DNA from: Xanthomonas vesicatoria ATCC 35937
GTDB lineage: Bacteria > Pseudomonadota > Gammaproteobacteria > Xanthomonadales > Xanthomonadaceae
Length of the DNA stretch: 64,000 nucleotides
Direction: 5' to 3'
Assembly (NCBI RefSeq): GCF_001908725.1
Contig: NZ_CP018725.1
Location: forward strand, 3,224,001-3,288,000
Shown here: piece by piece, positions 36,037 through 45,323 of the stretch
Position numbering within the stretch: position 1 is the stretch's first letter
Layout: each line of letters starts with the position of its first letter
Position numbers and translations under genes: made by a program
Notes under the pieces: model-generated
What the model was told of the DNA's origin: nothing
Seen by the model: the letters and a program-made list of their open reading frames with translations, nothing else
Database searches by the model: none

Positions 36037-36063
36037 AACGCCACGGCGAAAGGCCGTGGCGTT
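36037..36063 (-). terminator. Rho-independent terminator of the gene at 36106-36537
   Basis: Perfect 11-bp stem AACGCCACGGC/GCCGTGGCGTT with loop GAAAG. Read on the minus strand the stem is followed by TTTTCGTTT, about 40 bp after the stop codon. Confidence 0.88.
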
Positions 36064-36105
36064 GTGTCGTCTGTTGCAATCCGCCTCGTCGGCGGAACCG
36101 CTGTC

Positions 36106-36537
36106 TTATTCGACGCCGTCGCTCGGGGTCACGGCAGCACGGCGCTGATAGGCAGCGCGACGTGCATTGGCGTTGCTGGCGTGTTCGCGATCCAGACGAT
36201 GCACGTTGCCACCCAGCACCTGCTGATCGCGCTGACGCTTGCGGTACACCGCATAGCCGATCAGGCCAAGGCCGGCGACGGCCGCTGCCACGGTGATGGC
36301 CGGGTTGCGCTTGACCAGCTTGCTGGCTGCCTTGCCGCCGCTACGCACCGCGCCCAGGGCCACACCGGTCTTCAGCCACTCGCTGGCGCCCGGACCGAAA
36401 TGACGCAGGCTGCTGCCGGCGTTACGTGCCTGGTCGCCCGCAGTGGATGCGGCATGGCGGAGTTGGTCGCCAGCATTGCCTGCCAGTTCCAGGGCACGCT
36501 CCAGGGCGCGTTCGGTGATCACAGTCAGCTTGCTCAT
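36106..36537 (-). CDS. Hypothetical small membrane-associated protein
   Basis: 143-residue protein of unknown function. The N-terminal half is an amphipathic Ala-rich helix (ALERALELAGNAGDQLRHAASTAGDQARN), then a single hydrophobic helix about residues 80-98 (PAITVAAAVAGLGLIGYAVY) followed by a basic stop-transfer KRQRD and a polar tail. The layout recalls DUF883/ElaB-type membrane-anchored stress proteins but no signature was confirmed. It has a strong terminator. Confidence 0.7.
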   Translation of the reverse strand: MSKLTVITERALERALELAGNAGDQLRHAASTAGDQARNAGSSLRHFGPGASEWLKTGVALGAVRSGGKAASKLVKRNPAITVAAAVAGLGLIGYAVYRKRQRDQQVLGGNVHRLDREHASNANARRAAYQRRAAVTPSDGVE

Positions 36538-36709
36538 TGGAGGCGTTTCCTTTCTGAGTACGTGGACTGCAGTCTGTGGCCAAGGGCGTATAGGCGGCGT
36601 TAGCGGCAGTAGGCGCCGTTTGGCTAACGGTTAAAAAACGCTATCGCCTGAGTTCCAATCAGATGCCGCTTCGCGCTGGCACACCCAACGCGTGGCCGTA
36701 CCCTTACCG

Positions 36710-36736
36710 CTCTCCCGGCGGGAGAGGGGCCAGGGC
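36710..36736. repeat. Intergenic palindromic repeat of the CTCTCCC-GGGAGAG type
   Basis: Inverted repeat CTCTCCC (36710-36716) and GGGAGAG (36720-36726) around GGC, followed by GGGCCAGGG, just past the hrpB stop. It resembles the elements at 48984 and 49204 and could serve as a transcription end for hrpB. Confidence 0.7.
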
Positions 36737-36743
36737 AAGAGGC

Positions 36744-39245
36744 TCAGGTGCCACGCGGTTTTGCGCGATGGGTGGCGGCGGCTGTCCAGGGGTCGTCGGG
36801 CCACGGATGCCGTGGATACCGGCCCTTCATTTCTTTTTTGACGTCCGGGTAGGTGGTGGCCCAGAAGCTTTTTAGATCCTGCGTCACCTGCAGCGGGCGG
36901 CCGCCGGGCGAGAGCAGGTGCAGCGTCAGCGGGATACGGCCGTCGGCGATGCGCGGGGTTTCGGCCAGGCCGAACAGTTCCTGCAGCTTGACCGCCAGCA
37001 CCGGTGGCAGTGGCTGCTGTGCGTGGTCGAGTGCGTAGCTGATCTGTCGCTCCATGCCCGACGGCACGCTGATGCGGGTGGGGGCATGACGGTCGATGAC
37101 CTGGCGGCGCTCCCACGGCAGTGCGCCCTTGAGCGCTTCGCCCAGGCTGGACTCGTCCAGTGCATCGAGCCGGGTCTTGCCGGCGAAGGCCGGGCGTAGC
37201 CAATGGTCCAACGAAGCGAGCAGTGCGGCATCGGAGAGATCGGGCAGCTCCAGCTCGGGCATCCATTCCCGCAGAGACAGCACGCGGGCGCGCCATTGCT
37301 GCAGGTTTTCGGTCCAGGGCAGCGCGTCCAGGCCGAGTTGGCGCACTGCCTCGGTCAGTGCGGCAGCGGCCTGGGCGGGGTCGACGCGGCCGGCGGGGCG
37401 GCTGTCGAGCACGATGCGGTCGAAGCTGGATTGCCGGCGCGCGACCAGGGCGCGCTTGTCGGCGTCCCACTGCACCACGTCCTGCTGCACGAAACGCTCC
37501 GGCAGGCTGCGCCGCAGGTAGTCCTCGTCGACCGGAGCGGCGCGAAGCAGCAACGCATCCTTGGCTTCGTAGCGGAGCTCGCTGGCAACCAGCCATGGCT
37601 CGCCGCGCAGGTCGCTGTGGTCGAACAGGCGCGCGCTGCGGCCGTTGGCGAGCAGATAGCGCAACGGGTCGGCCGGGTGGCGGGCGGCGATGCGGTCGGG
37701 AAAGGCGTGCGCGAGCAGGTCGCCCAGCGCGTGCGCTTCCACGCTGGCGGGCGGGGCGGTGTCGCAGCGCAGCCGGCGTCGCCATTGTTTGGCGGCACTG
37801 TCGATCGCGGCCAGGCCGCCGCGGTTAGCATCGGGCGCGCTGCGGCCCTGACGAAATGCTGCCAACGCGCGCCAGCGTGCGGCCAATCCATCGCCGCCCT
37901 GACGCAGCGGGTCGCGGGCTTCCAGCAACGCGGCCAGGTCGCAGGCCAGTGCCAGCCGCGGCGCATCGCCGGCTTGGGCCAGCATCGCCGCCAGCCGCGG
38001 ATGCGTGCCCAGCGCCAGCATCCGGCGGCCCAATGGGGTGATGCCGCCACTGCCGCTCAACGCGCCCAGCCGTTGCAGCAATTCGCGTGCGGCGGCCAGC
38101 GCGCCGGTGGGTGGGGCATCGACAAAGCGCAGCGCATCGCTGCCCCAGGCCGCCAGCTCCAGTACCAGGCCGGCCAGTTCCACCTGGGTGATCTCGGCGC
38201 GCCGTTGCGGTTCCAGCCGCTGCGACTGCGGCCACAGCCGGTACGCCCAGCCGCTGGCCACGCGCCCGGCACGGCCGGCGCGCTGGTCGGCCGAGGCCTG
38301 CGAAATGGTCGCCACATCCAGCCGCGAAAAGCCGCTATTGGGGTCGTAGTGCGGCTCGCGCGCCTGGCCGCTGTCGATCACCACGCGCACGCCGGGCAAG
38401 GTCACCGACGACTCCGCCACGTTGGTGGCCAGCACCACGCGGCGGCGGCTCTGCGCATCCGGCTGCAGCACCTGGCTCTGCGCGTCCACCGACAACTCGC
38501 CGTGCAATGGCAGCACCTGGATGGCCGGATCCAGCGCGTCCTGCAAGGCGCCTTGCACGCGCGCGATCTCGCGTTGGCCGGGCAGAAACACCAGCACATC
38601 GCCGGGATGGGTGAGCAGGGCATGCTCCACTGCGCGCCGCGTCTGGGGCTCCAGCGCTTCGTCGCGGCGCGCGGGGAAATGCGCGATCTCCACCGGAAAA
38701 CTGCGCCCGGCACTGCTCAGGCGCGGCGCATCCAGAAAGCCGGCCAGCCGCTCGCCATCGAGCGTGGCCGACATCGCCACGATGCGCAGGTCCTCGCGCA
38801 CCTGGGCCTGCACGTCCAGCGCCAATGCCAGGCCCAGGTCGCCGGCCAGATGGCGTTCGTGGAATTCGTCGAACAGCAACGCCCCCACGCGTTCCAGCAT
38901 CGGGTCGTCCTGGATCATCCGGGTCAGGATGCCTTCGGTGACCACTTCGATCCGGGTGCGCGCAGAGGTCTTGTTCTCGAAGCGGATGCGGTAGCCCACC
39001 GTTTCGCCGACCGGCTCGCCCAACTGGCGCGCCATGAACAGCGCAGCGCTGCGCGCGGCCACGCGGCGCGGTTCCAGCATCACGATGCTGCGGCCGGCCA
39101 GCCACGGCGCCTCCAGCAGTGCCAGCGGCACCTGGGTGGTCTTGCCGGCGCCGGGCGGGGCTTCGAGCACCAGGCGCGGATGGGCGGCAAGGCTGTCGCG
39201 GATCTGCGGCAGCAGTGGGGCGATGGGGAATGCAGGGTCGGTCAT
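36744..39245 (-). CDS. hrpB: ATP-dependent RNA helicase HrpB (DEAH family)
   Basis: 833-residue DExH helicase; not the hrp secretion HrpB. Walker A EAPPGAGKTTQVP at 28-40 (Lys35), DEFH box (ALLFDEFHERHLAGD) near 122, motif III SATL, motifs V/VI ATNVAESSVTLPGV and QRAGRAGR near 340, then HA2/ratchet and the HrpB C-terminal domain ending in YPDVKKEMKGRYPRHPWPDDPW. The function in bacteria is poorly known, probably RNA metabolism. The ATG at 39245 is chosen from the conserved N terminus; the frame is open for 70 more codons upstream with no homologous look. Confidence 0.93.
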   Translation of the reverse strand: MTDPAFPIAPLLPQIRDSLAAHPRLVLEAPPGAGKTTQVPLALLEAPWLAGRSIVMLEPRRVAARSAALFMARQLGEPVGETVGYRIRFENKTSARTRIEVVTEGILTRMIQDDPMLERVGALLFDEFHERHLAGDLGLALALDVQAQVREDLRIVAMSATLDGERLAGFLDAPRLSSAGRSFPVEIAHFPARRDEALEPQTRRAVEHALLTHPGDVLVFLPGQREIARVQGALQDALDPAIQVLPLHGELSVDAQSQVLQPDAQSRRRVVLATNVAESSVTLPGVRVVIDSGQAREPHYDPNSGFSRLDVATISQASADQRAGRAGRVASGWAYRLWPQSQRLEPQRRAEITQVELAGLVLELAAWGSDALRFVDAPPTGALAAARELLQRLGALSGSGGITPLGRRMLALGTHPRLAAMLAQAGDAPRLALACDLAALLEARDPLRQGGDGLAARWRALAAFRQGRSAPDANRGGLAAIDSAAKQWRRRLRCDTAPPASVEAHALGDLLAHAFPDRIAARHPADPLRYLLANGRSARLFDHSDLRGEPWLVASELRYEAKDALLLRAAPVDEDYLRRSLPERFVQQDVVQWDADKRALVARRQSSFDRIVLDSRPAGRVDPAQAAAALTEAVRQLGLDALPWTENLQQWRARVLSLREWMPELELPDLSDAALLASLDHWLRPAFAGKTRLDALDESSLGEALKGALPWERRQVIDRHAPTRISVPSGMERQISYALDHAQQPLPPVLAVKLQELFGLAETPRIADGRIPLTLHLLSPGGRPLQVTQDLKSFWATTYPDVKKEMKGRYPRHPWPDDPWTAAATHRAKPRGT

Positions 39246-39541
39246 GCGCGGCAAGGATACGGGCCTGCTTGCGCCAGGGCGACGGTCGGGGAGGTAGGTG
39301 AAGGCTGTCGGGGAATCGCGCCGGCCGTCTCGTGCTCGCCCACGCTTCGGGAGCACTTGCAAAAGCCGGTCGCCGCCCCGGGCGTGCTGCGGGCTTGGAG
39401 CCTGACCGCGCGAGGCGGCCCGCCAGCGCCGGCCGAACGCCGTGCGGATGGCCACGCTAGTCCCATTTGGATGAGGCTTGGCATGCTTCAGATTGCATGG
39501 CTGGTGTCGATAACCCGATTGAACCCGCCACTGGATCGACC
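39246..39541. other. Divergent intergenic region hrpB / chemoreceptor
   Basis: No gene, repeat or terminator recognised in about 296 bp; it must hold the two divergent promoters. Confidence 0.5.
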
Positions 39542-41659
39542 ATGTCCACCCCGTCCCTGCGTTTTGTCAGCCTGCAAAGCAAACTGCTAGGCGCACTTGC
39601 ACTTGGCCTGTCGATCATCCTGTTGTGCGCCCTCGGCGGTCTGGGATCAGCCTGGTTGAGTCTGTCAGGCAAGGTGCCGGTAGAAGTGGCGCAGGCGACG
39701 GCAACTGAAGAACTCACCCGCGATTTTCGCCTGCAGGTGCAGGAGTGGAAGAACGTGCTGATCCGTGGCCGCGACCCGGCACAGCTGGAAAAGCATTTGG
39801 CCGGCTTCCGCGACGAGGGCAAGAGCGTGCAGGCCACCGTCACTGCGCTGGCAGGTGCGCTGGCCGACCCACAGGCGCGCACGCTGGCGCAGGACTTCGC
39901 CAAGGCGCACCTGGAGCTGCAGAACGGCTACGAAGCGGCGTTGGGCAAGTTCGCCGATGCCGGTTACGACACCCAGGTGGGCGATCAGCTGGTCAAGGGC
40001 AAGGACCGCGCACCCAGCCAGACCTTGGAGGCGCTGGTCACGCGCAGCAAGGCGCTGGCCGATGCGGCCGTATTGGCAAGTTCGCAATCGGCGCAGCGCG
40101 AGCTGGTGTATTCGGCCCTGGCCACTATCGCCGCCGCGTTGTGTCTGGTGGTGGTGCTGGGGTGGTGGATCCGGCGCTCGATCGTGCGGCCCATCGAAAA
40201 CGTCGCGCTTGCGGCACGCCTGGTGGCGGCCGGCGATCTGTCGGCGCGCGCTGTGGTCAGCAATCGCGATGAGATCGGCCTGCTCGGCCAGGCGATGGGG
40301 CAGGTGGTCAACACGCTCACCGATGTCTCCACCGCACAGGCGGAGATGGCGCGGCGCCATGAAGCTGGGCACATGAGTTACCGCATGGATGCGCAGGCGT
40401 TTCCTGGCGCATACGGCCGCATGGTCGATGACACCAATGGGTTGATCGGCGCGCAGGTGGACCTGGTCGGCACCATGCTGCAGGTGATGCAGCATTACGC
40501 GGTGGGCGACATGTCGGTGGACATGCCGCGCCTGCCGGGCGAGAAGGCGCAGATCACCGATGCGATGGACACCACCAAGCGTAATCTGGCCGCCATCAAT
40601 GGCGAAATCCGTGGTCTGGTGGAAGCGGCGGCGGCCGGCGATTTCGCCATGCGCGGCAACGCCGATGCCTACCAGTTCGAATTCCGCGGCATGGTCAGCG
40701 GGCTCAATGGTCTGATGCAGAACGTGGACCAGAATTTGGCCGAGCTGTCGCAGTTGCTCAAGGCGATTGCCGATGGCGATCTGACCGCGCGCATGCAAGG
40801 CAACCAGCAGGGCGTGTTCGCGCGCATGCGTGACGATGCCAACGCGACCGTGCAGCGTCTGACCGATATCGTCGGCGATATCACCCTGGCCGCGCAGACC
40901 ATTCGCACCGCCTCGGCAGAAATCGCCGCCGGCAACAGCGATCTGGCGCAACGCACCGAGCAGCAAGCAGCGAACCTGGAAGAAACCGCCGCCTCGATGG
41001 AAGAACTCACCTCCACCGTGCGGCAGAACTCCGAGACAGCGCAGCAGGCCAGCCGAGGTGCGCAGGCTGCCGCCGAGATCGCCGGACGTGGTGGCCAGAT
41101 GGTCGCCAGCGTAGTCGACACCATGGGCGAGATCGAAGTGTCGTCGAAGAAAATCGCCGAGATCATCAGCGTTATCGACGGCATCGCATTCCAGACCAAT
41201 ATCCTGGCGTTGAATGCGGCGGTGGAAGCCGCACGCGCGGGAGAACAGGGCCGCGGCTTTGCAGTGGTGGCCTCGGAGGTGCGCGCGCTGGCGCAGCGCT
41301 CGGCTGGTGCCGCCAAGGAGGTCAAGCAGTTGATCGATGCGTCGGTGCAGAGCGTCGAGCGCGGTAGCGCGCGCGTGGATCAGGCCGGGCAAACGATGCA
41401 GGACATCGTGCAATCGGTGCAGCAGGTCACCACGCTGATCGCCGAAATCTCTGCCGCCTCGCGCGAGCAATTGTCCGGCATCGAGCAGGTGGCGCGCACG
41501 GTCAACGACATGGACGAAACCACCCAGCGCAATGCCGCATTGGTGGAGGAGGCCTCTGCCGCGGCACGCGCGATGGAAGAGCAGGCCGTGGAGCTGAGCG
41601 AAGCGGTATCGGTGTTCCGTCTGGATGCACGCAAACCGCGCCTGGCGGCGGTCGCATGA
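39542..41659 (+). CDS. Methyl-accepting chemotaxis protein
   Basis: 705-residue transmembrane chemoreceptor. TM1 is about residues 15-42 (LLGALALGLSIILLCALGGLGSAWL), a periplasmic helical sensor of about 150 residues follows, TM2 is about 198-218 (ATIAAALCLVVVLGWWI), then a HAMP domain and a second HAMP-like stretch, and a cytoplasmic signalling domain with the hairpin tip motif IIAEISVIDGIAFQTNILALNA-like region near 560-585 (IDGIAFQTNILALNAAVEAARAGEQGRGFAVVASEVRAL). It lacks a CheR-binding pentapeptide at the C terminus. The ligand is unknown, and no che genes are adjacent. The ATG at 39542 is preferred because earlier starts add a hydrophilic leader. Confidence 0.92.
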   Translation: MSTPSLRFVSLQSKLLGALALGLSIILLCALGGLGSAWLSLSGKVPVEVAQATATEELTRDFRLQVQEWKNVLIRGRDPAQLEKHLAGFRDEGKSVQATVTALAGALADPQARTLAQDFAKAHLELQNGYEAALGKFADAGYDTQVGDQLVKGKDRAPSQTLEALVTRSKALADAAVLASSQSAQRELVYSALATIAAALCLVVVLGWWIRRSIVRPIENVALAARLVAAGDLSARAVVSNRDEIGLLGQAMGQVVNTLTDVSTAQAEMARRHEAGHMSYRMDAQAFPGAYGRMVDDTNGLIGAQVDLVGTMLQVMQHYAVGDMSVDMPRLPGEKAQITDAMDTTKRNLAAINGEIRGLVEAAAAGDFAMRGNADAYQFEFRGMVSGLNGLMQNVDQNLAELSQLLKAIADGDLTARMQGNQQGVFARMRDDANATVQRLTDIVGDITLAAQTIRTASAEIAAGNSDLAQRTEQQAANLEETAASMEELTSTVRQNSETAQQASRGAQAAAEIAGRGGQMVASVVDTMGEIEVSSKKIAEIISVIDGIAFQTNILALNAAVEAARAGEQGRGFAVVASEVRALAQRSAGAAKEVKQLIDASVQSVERGSARVDQAGQTMQDIVQSVQQVTTLIAEISAASREQLSGIEQVARTVNDMDETTQRNAALVEEASAAARAMEEQAVELSEAVSVFRLDARKPRLAAVA

Positions 41660-41888
41660 GTGGCTGATTGCCTTGCAGGGCCCGGCACAGGCGTTGCTTG
41701 AAGCGTGTGCCTTGCCTGCCACCGGGGATTGCGCAGCCGGCCACGCCGAAAGGAAGCCGCTAGATCACCGACCTTGGAGCGTGCTCGCATGCGATACGCC
41801 GTTCCCGGCAACGTCCATCGCGTTCAAGTGCGCTCTTACAAGAAGCGCCGCTGGTGCGCGATGCGCTGCCGGTGCAGCGTGGGTGGTT

Positions 41889-42362
41889 TCAACCGGCTTC
41901 GCGTACCCGTGCGGTCAGGCCCTTGAGGAAGGCGCGCAGCAGTTGGTCGCCGCAGGGGCGGAAATTCTTGTGGCCGGGCTGGCGGAATAGGGCCGATAGT
42001 TCCGGTTTGGACAGCGGGAAGCCGGCGCCGGCGAAGATGGCGTGCATGTCCACGTCCTTCAGTTCGAAGGCCACGCGCAGTTTCTTCAGCACCAGGTTGT
42101 TGCCGACCCGGGTTTCCAGCGGGCGGGCCGGCTGGCTGTCGTCGCGGCCGCGGAAGCGCAGCACCAGGCCATCGAGAAAACGCGCCAGCATCGCATCGGT
42201 GCAGGGCTCGAAACCGGGCTCGTCTTCCTTCTTCAGCCAGGCCTGTACCTGCGGCTTGTCGAGCGCGAACTCGGGGTCGGCCAGGTGGGTGATCTCTACC
42301 ACCTTGTCGTCGCTGAGGTCGAGCATGTAGCGGATGCTGCGCAGTACATCGTTGTGGATCAT
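41889..42362 (-). CDS. yehS: DUF1456 (YehS-like) protein
   Basis: 157-residue protein with two DUF1456 repeats: NDVLRSIRYMLDLSDDKVVEITHLAD at residues 3-28 and NLVLKKLRVAFELKDVDMHAIFAGAGFPLSKPELSALFRQPGHKNFRPCGDQLLRAFLKGL in the second half. YehS of E. coli has the same two-repeat form; its function is unknown. It is a standalone gene. Confidence 0.9.
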   Translation of the reverse strand: MIHNDVLRSIRYMLDLSDDKVVEITHLADPEFALDKPQVQAWLKKEDEPGFEPCTDAMLARFLDGLVLRFRGRDDSQPARPLETRVGNNLVLKKLRVAFELKDVDMHAIFAGAGFPLSKPELSALFRQPGHKNFRPCGDQLLRAFLKGLTARVREAG

Positions 42363-42692
42363 GACAATTCCGGAGCCCCGGCCTGTGGCCGGAAAGGCGT
42401 CATTCTACGGGGCGGCGGCGGAACGCGGCGTGTTTCGCGCCGAACGGTCGCAACGCTGACGCCGCTCAGCGGATGCCGCGATGGCACAGGCAGCCGTCCG
42501 ATGGATGCGGAGATCGCGCAGTGGCGCAGTTCCAGCCATCACAGTGATCCGCCTCGCTTTGCGCGTGTACTCGTGCCAAACAGGCTGCAGTGCACCGCGC
42601 CCTGTCGTTCGTCGCCGGCATGAGGCTTCTGCCCGAGACCGGGTGGAGCGTGGGCCGTGTCTAGGTGTCGCCCCAGCCTCCGCGGGGCGGTT
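42363..42692. other. Intergenic region without recognisable gene
   Basis: No plausible gene or repeat in about 330 bp, and no clear hairpin plus T-run to end the uraH transcript. Confidence 0.5.
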
Positions 42693-43025
42693 TCAGCTGC
42701 CGCGATACGTGGAATATCCGTACGGCGAAAGCAGCAGCGGCACGTGGTAATGAGCGTTGTTGGCGATGCCGAAGGCGATGGGAACCTGCTCCAGAAACGG
42801 CGGGTCGGTCAGGGCGACGCCAGCCGCATGCCAGTAGTCGGCCACCTCGAATTCCAGCCGATAGCGGCCCGCCGGCAGGGTGAGCGCGGTCAGTTCCGGG
42901 CAGCGGCCGTCCGGATTGGTGAGGCCAGCGAAGCGCAGCGTGTCGCCGGCGAACAGGCGCAGCGTCACGCCCGCGGCCGGGCGGCCGCTTGCGGTATCCA
43001 GCACATGCGTGGACAGGGTGCTCAT
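42693..43025 (-). CDS. uraH: 5-hydroxyisourate hydrolase (transthyretin-like)
   Basis: 110-residue HIU hydrolase that opens 5-hydroxyisourate to OHCU after urate oxidation. The family's N-terminal LSTHVLDTASGRPAAGV at 4-20, the central RFAGLTNPDGR and the C-terminal signature YHVPLLLSPYGYSTYRGS, with its strictly conserved YRGS end, are all present. The catalytic His7, the Arg and the terminal Tyr-Arg-Gly-Ser are intact. Its ATG overlaps the hpyO stop (ATGA). It is the last gene of the seven-gene purine operon. Confidence 0.95.
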   Translation of the reverse strand: MSTLSTHVLDTASGRPAAGVTLRLFAGDTLRFAGLTNPDGRCPELTALTLPAGRYRLEFEVADYWHAAGVALTDPPFLEQVPIAFGIANNAHYHVPLLLSPYGYSTYRGS

Positions 43026-44443
43026 GCCACCGCCTGGGTCGGTTGCGGCCACTGGCCGACGAATTCGGGTTGGTCGTAGGCCAGATAGCTGTCGACGATG
43101 GCCTGGCGGTCGTCCAGGAACAGCTGGTCGGCCACCGCGCGCGCCAGCCGTGGCAATGCGACCTTGAGCCCGGACAGCGCTGCCGCCGACGGGCCGTGGT
43201 TGATCAGCGCCGAATAGTTGAAGGCGAACAGCCCGTGCAGCAGCGCGGCATCGTCCGGCGTACGCGGCAGCAGCTCGAAGCCCGGCCCCAGGTACGGGTG
43301 TGCATCCAGCACCGGGTTGGCCTGGCCCGGCGGTGGCTGGTAGCGGTCCGCCCAGCAGGCGATGCGCCCGGACAGCGCGGCCAGCTCCGGGCGCAGCCGT
43401 GGGTCGGTGACCAGGCCGGTGGCCACGGCCAGGAAATCGAAACGGTGTTCGCCGTGCGGAGTGCGCACCACCACGGCGCCATCGCGCTCGGCCACGTCCA
43501 GCCACGGCGCGCCCAGATGCAGCGCAAAGCCCGTGTGCGCGCAGGCGCGCTGGAAGGTGTCGTTGGTGGGCGGTTGGTTGTGTGCGAAGAAGCTGGCCAT
43601 CATGCGGTACTTGTCCGCATCGGGCAGCGCCAGAAACCGCGGAATGATGCCGGCCTGTTCCATGTGGCGGAACGGGTTGATGCGCGGCAGCTCAGTGCGA
43701 CGCACGAACACCTCGGCACTGGTGACGCCTTGGTCCAGCGCGAAACAGGCGTTGTCGAATGCGGAGGCACCGCCGCCGAGAATGCCCACGCGCTTGCCGG
43801 CCAATGCGGCGAAGTCGATGTGGCTGGAGGTGTGGGCGTAGCGGTAGGTGGGCAGGGCGCGGCCGATCCAGTCCGGCACCACCCACTGCCCGCCGCCCTG
43901 GATGCCGGTAGCCAGGACCAGCTTGCGCGTCAGCAGTGGCGCGCCCATCGTCAGATGCAGACGATGGATGCCGGGCGCGACGTCCGGTTCGACGCGCGCC
44001 AGTTGCGTGGCGTTGCGCACCGGCAGCCGCAGCGCCGCGCGGTACCAGCGCAGATAATCCATCCAGCTGCCGCGCGGAATCTTGTCCAGCGTGTCCCAGG
44101 CGGCGCTGCCGTGTTGCGCTTCCCACCAGGCGCGGAAGGTCAGCGATGGCACGCCCAGGTCGATCGAGGTGATCTGCTTGGGCGTGCGCAGCGTCTGCAT
44201 GCGCGCGTAGGTCACCCAGGGGCCTTCCTGGCCGGCGGGGTTTTCGTCGATGAGCAGCACGTTGTGCACGCGCTCGCGCTGCAGCGCGAAGGCCGCGCCC
44301 AGGCCGCTCTGGCCGGCGCCGACGATGATCACGTCATACACGTGCCCGGCCGGATGCACGCGCGGTTGCACCCAGGCATCGCCGCCATGGGCCAGACGTT
44401 GCAGGTCGCGGGCGAGCTCGCGTTCGAGGTGGGCCAGGCTCAT
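43022..44443 (-). CDS. hpyO: FAD-dependent urate hydroxylase HpyO
   Basis: 473-residue flavoprotein monooxygenase-like protein. There are two dinucleotide-binding sites: an FAD site VGAGQSGLGAAFALQ at 41-55 and an NAD(P)H site VGILGGGASAFDNA about the middle. An N-terminal extension (MSLAHLERELARDLQRLA) precedes the first. It matches HpyO, first described in Xanthomonas campestris as a urate hydroxylase unrelated to HpxO or cofactor-free uricase. Its place between the OHCU decarboxylase and HIU hydrolase genes, each with a four-base overlap, supports urate to 5-hydroxyisourate conversion. No other uricase is visible in the window. Confidence 0.85.
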   Translation of the reverse strand: MSLAHLERELARDLQRLAHGGDAWVQPRVHPAGHVYDVIIVGAGQSGLGAAFALQRERVHNVLLIDENPAGQEGPWVTYARMQTLRTPKQITSIDLGVPSLTFRAWWEAQHGSAAWDTLDKIPRGSWMDYLRWYRAALRLPVRNATQLARVEPDVAPGIHRLHLTMGAPLLTRKLVLATGIQGGGQWVVPDWIGRALPTYRYAHTSSHIDFAALAGKRVGILGGGASAFDNACFALDQGVTSAEVFVRRTELPRINPFRHMEQAGIIPRFLALPDADKYRMMASFFAHNQPPTNDTFQRACAHTGFALHLGAPWLDVAERDGAVVVRTPHGEHRFDFLAVATGLVTDPRLRPELAALSGRIACWADRYQPPPGQANPVLDAHPYLGPGFELLPRTPDDAALLHGLFAFNYSALINHGPSAAALSGLKVALPRLARAVADQLFLDDRQAIVDSYLAYDQPEFVGQWPQPTQAVA

Positions 44444-44931
44444 GGCAGTGCCTCCAGGCGCAAGTGGACGATCTTGCCGATCTCGGCGATGGCGGTGGCG
44501 ATCTCGTCGCGGCGCGCCGCCTCCAGGCGGCGTTCCAGCTCGGCAAGGATGCCGGCCTTGTCATGCAGCCGCACGCAGATCACGAACGGAAATCCGAACC
44601 GGTGGCGATAGGCCCGGTTGAGCGCGTGGAAGCGCTTGAATTCGGGTTCGCTGAGCCGGTCCAACCCGGCCGAGGCCTGCTCGGTGGCCGAGGCGGCAGT
44701 GAGCGTGCGATCGATCGCCGCCTTGCCGGCCAGCTCGGGGTGTGCGCGAATCAGCGCGACCTGATCGTCCGGCGATGCGTCATGCACCACCTGCATCAAG
44801 CCGCGATGCACATCGTCGAACGGGCGACGCCGCGCGGCGCGCTCCACCACCCACGGCGAATGCTCGAACACCTCGCGGTAGCGTGCCACGAAGGCGGCAT
44901 CGTCCAGCATGTTGTCGTCGATCGCGCTCAT
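44440..44931 (-). CDS. uraD: 2-oxo-4-hydroxy-4-carboxy-5-ureidoimidazoline (OHCU) decarboxylase
   Basis: 163-residue OHCU decarboxylase that gives (S)-allantoin. The family motif HPELAGKAA near residues 64-72 (catalytic His) and FGFPFVICVRLHDKAGILAELERRL near 113-137 are intact, with the usual length of about 165 residues. Start and stop overlap hpxZ and hpyO by four bases each. The order HpyO, UraH, UraD in one operon covers the three steps from urate to allantoin. Confidence 0.95.
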   Translation of the reverse strand: MSAIDDNMLDDAAFVARYREVFEHSPWVVERAARRRPFDDVHRGLMQVVHDASPDDQVALIRAHPELAGKAAIDRTLTAASATEQASAGLDRLSEPEFKRFHALNRAYRHRFGFPFVICVRLHDKAGILAELERRLEAARRDEIATAIAEIGKIVHLRLEALP

Positions 44932-45323
44932 GCATGCGTCCCCTGCAGCGAGACATGCGCGGCCACCACCTTCCAGCCATCGGTAAAGCGTACCCAGCTC
45001 TGGCTCTGGCGGCCGCGCGCGCTGCTGCCTTCGCGTACGAATTCGGCATGTGTGGTCGCGTAGACATGGCCGTAGCTGTGCACTTCCACGTGCATGAGCT
45101 GACGTTGCGGCGAGCCGCCGCGGCCGATGCGAAACGCGCGGATGGCATCGATGCCGTACAGCACCTCTCCCACGCCATACCGCACGGTGCTGGGCGCTGC
45201 GTGAAACAGCGCATCCATCGCGGCGATGTCATCCCGCATCAATGCACTCTCATACGCGTGGAAGGCGGCCGTCACTTGCGCGATCACCTCGGGCAGATCG
45301 ATGTCGGAGGCGTGGATGCTCAT
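44928..45323 (-). CDS. hpxZ: HpxZ/AtzH-like NTF2-fold protein
   Basis: 131-residue protein of the DUF3225/AtzH-like SnoaL/NTF2 fold. The pattern ALMRDDIAAMDALFHAAPSTVRYGVGEVLYGIDAIRAFRIGRGG followed by SQSWVRFTDGWKVVAAHVSLQGTHA matches HpxZ from Klebsiella, whose gene lies with hpxW, hpxX and hpxY. Relatives (AtzH) hydrolyse 1,3-dicarboxyurea-type intermediates, so a role in the oxalurate/allantoate branch is likely. Overlaps of four bases with both neighbours. Confidence 0.82.
   Translation of the reverse strand: MSIHASDIDLPEVIAQVTAAFHAYESALMRDDIAAMDALFHAAPSTVRYGVGEVLYGIDAIRAFRIGRGGSPQRQLMHVEVHSYGHVYATTHAEFVREGSSARGRQSQSWVRFTDGWKVVAAHVSLQGTHA

Noticed and set aside
36744..39245. hrpB as a hypersensitive response (type III) gene
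   Set aside because: Same name only; motifs are those of the DEAH helicase HrpB.
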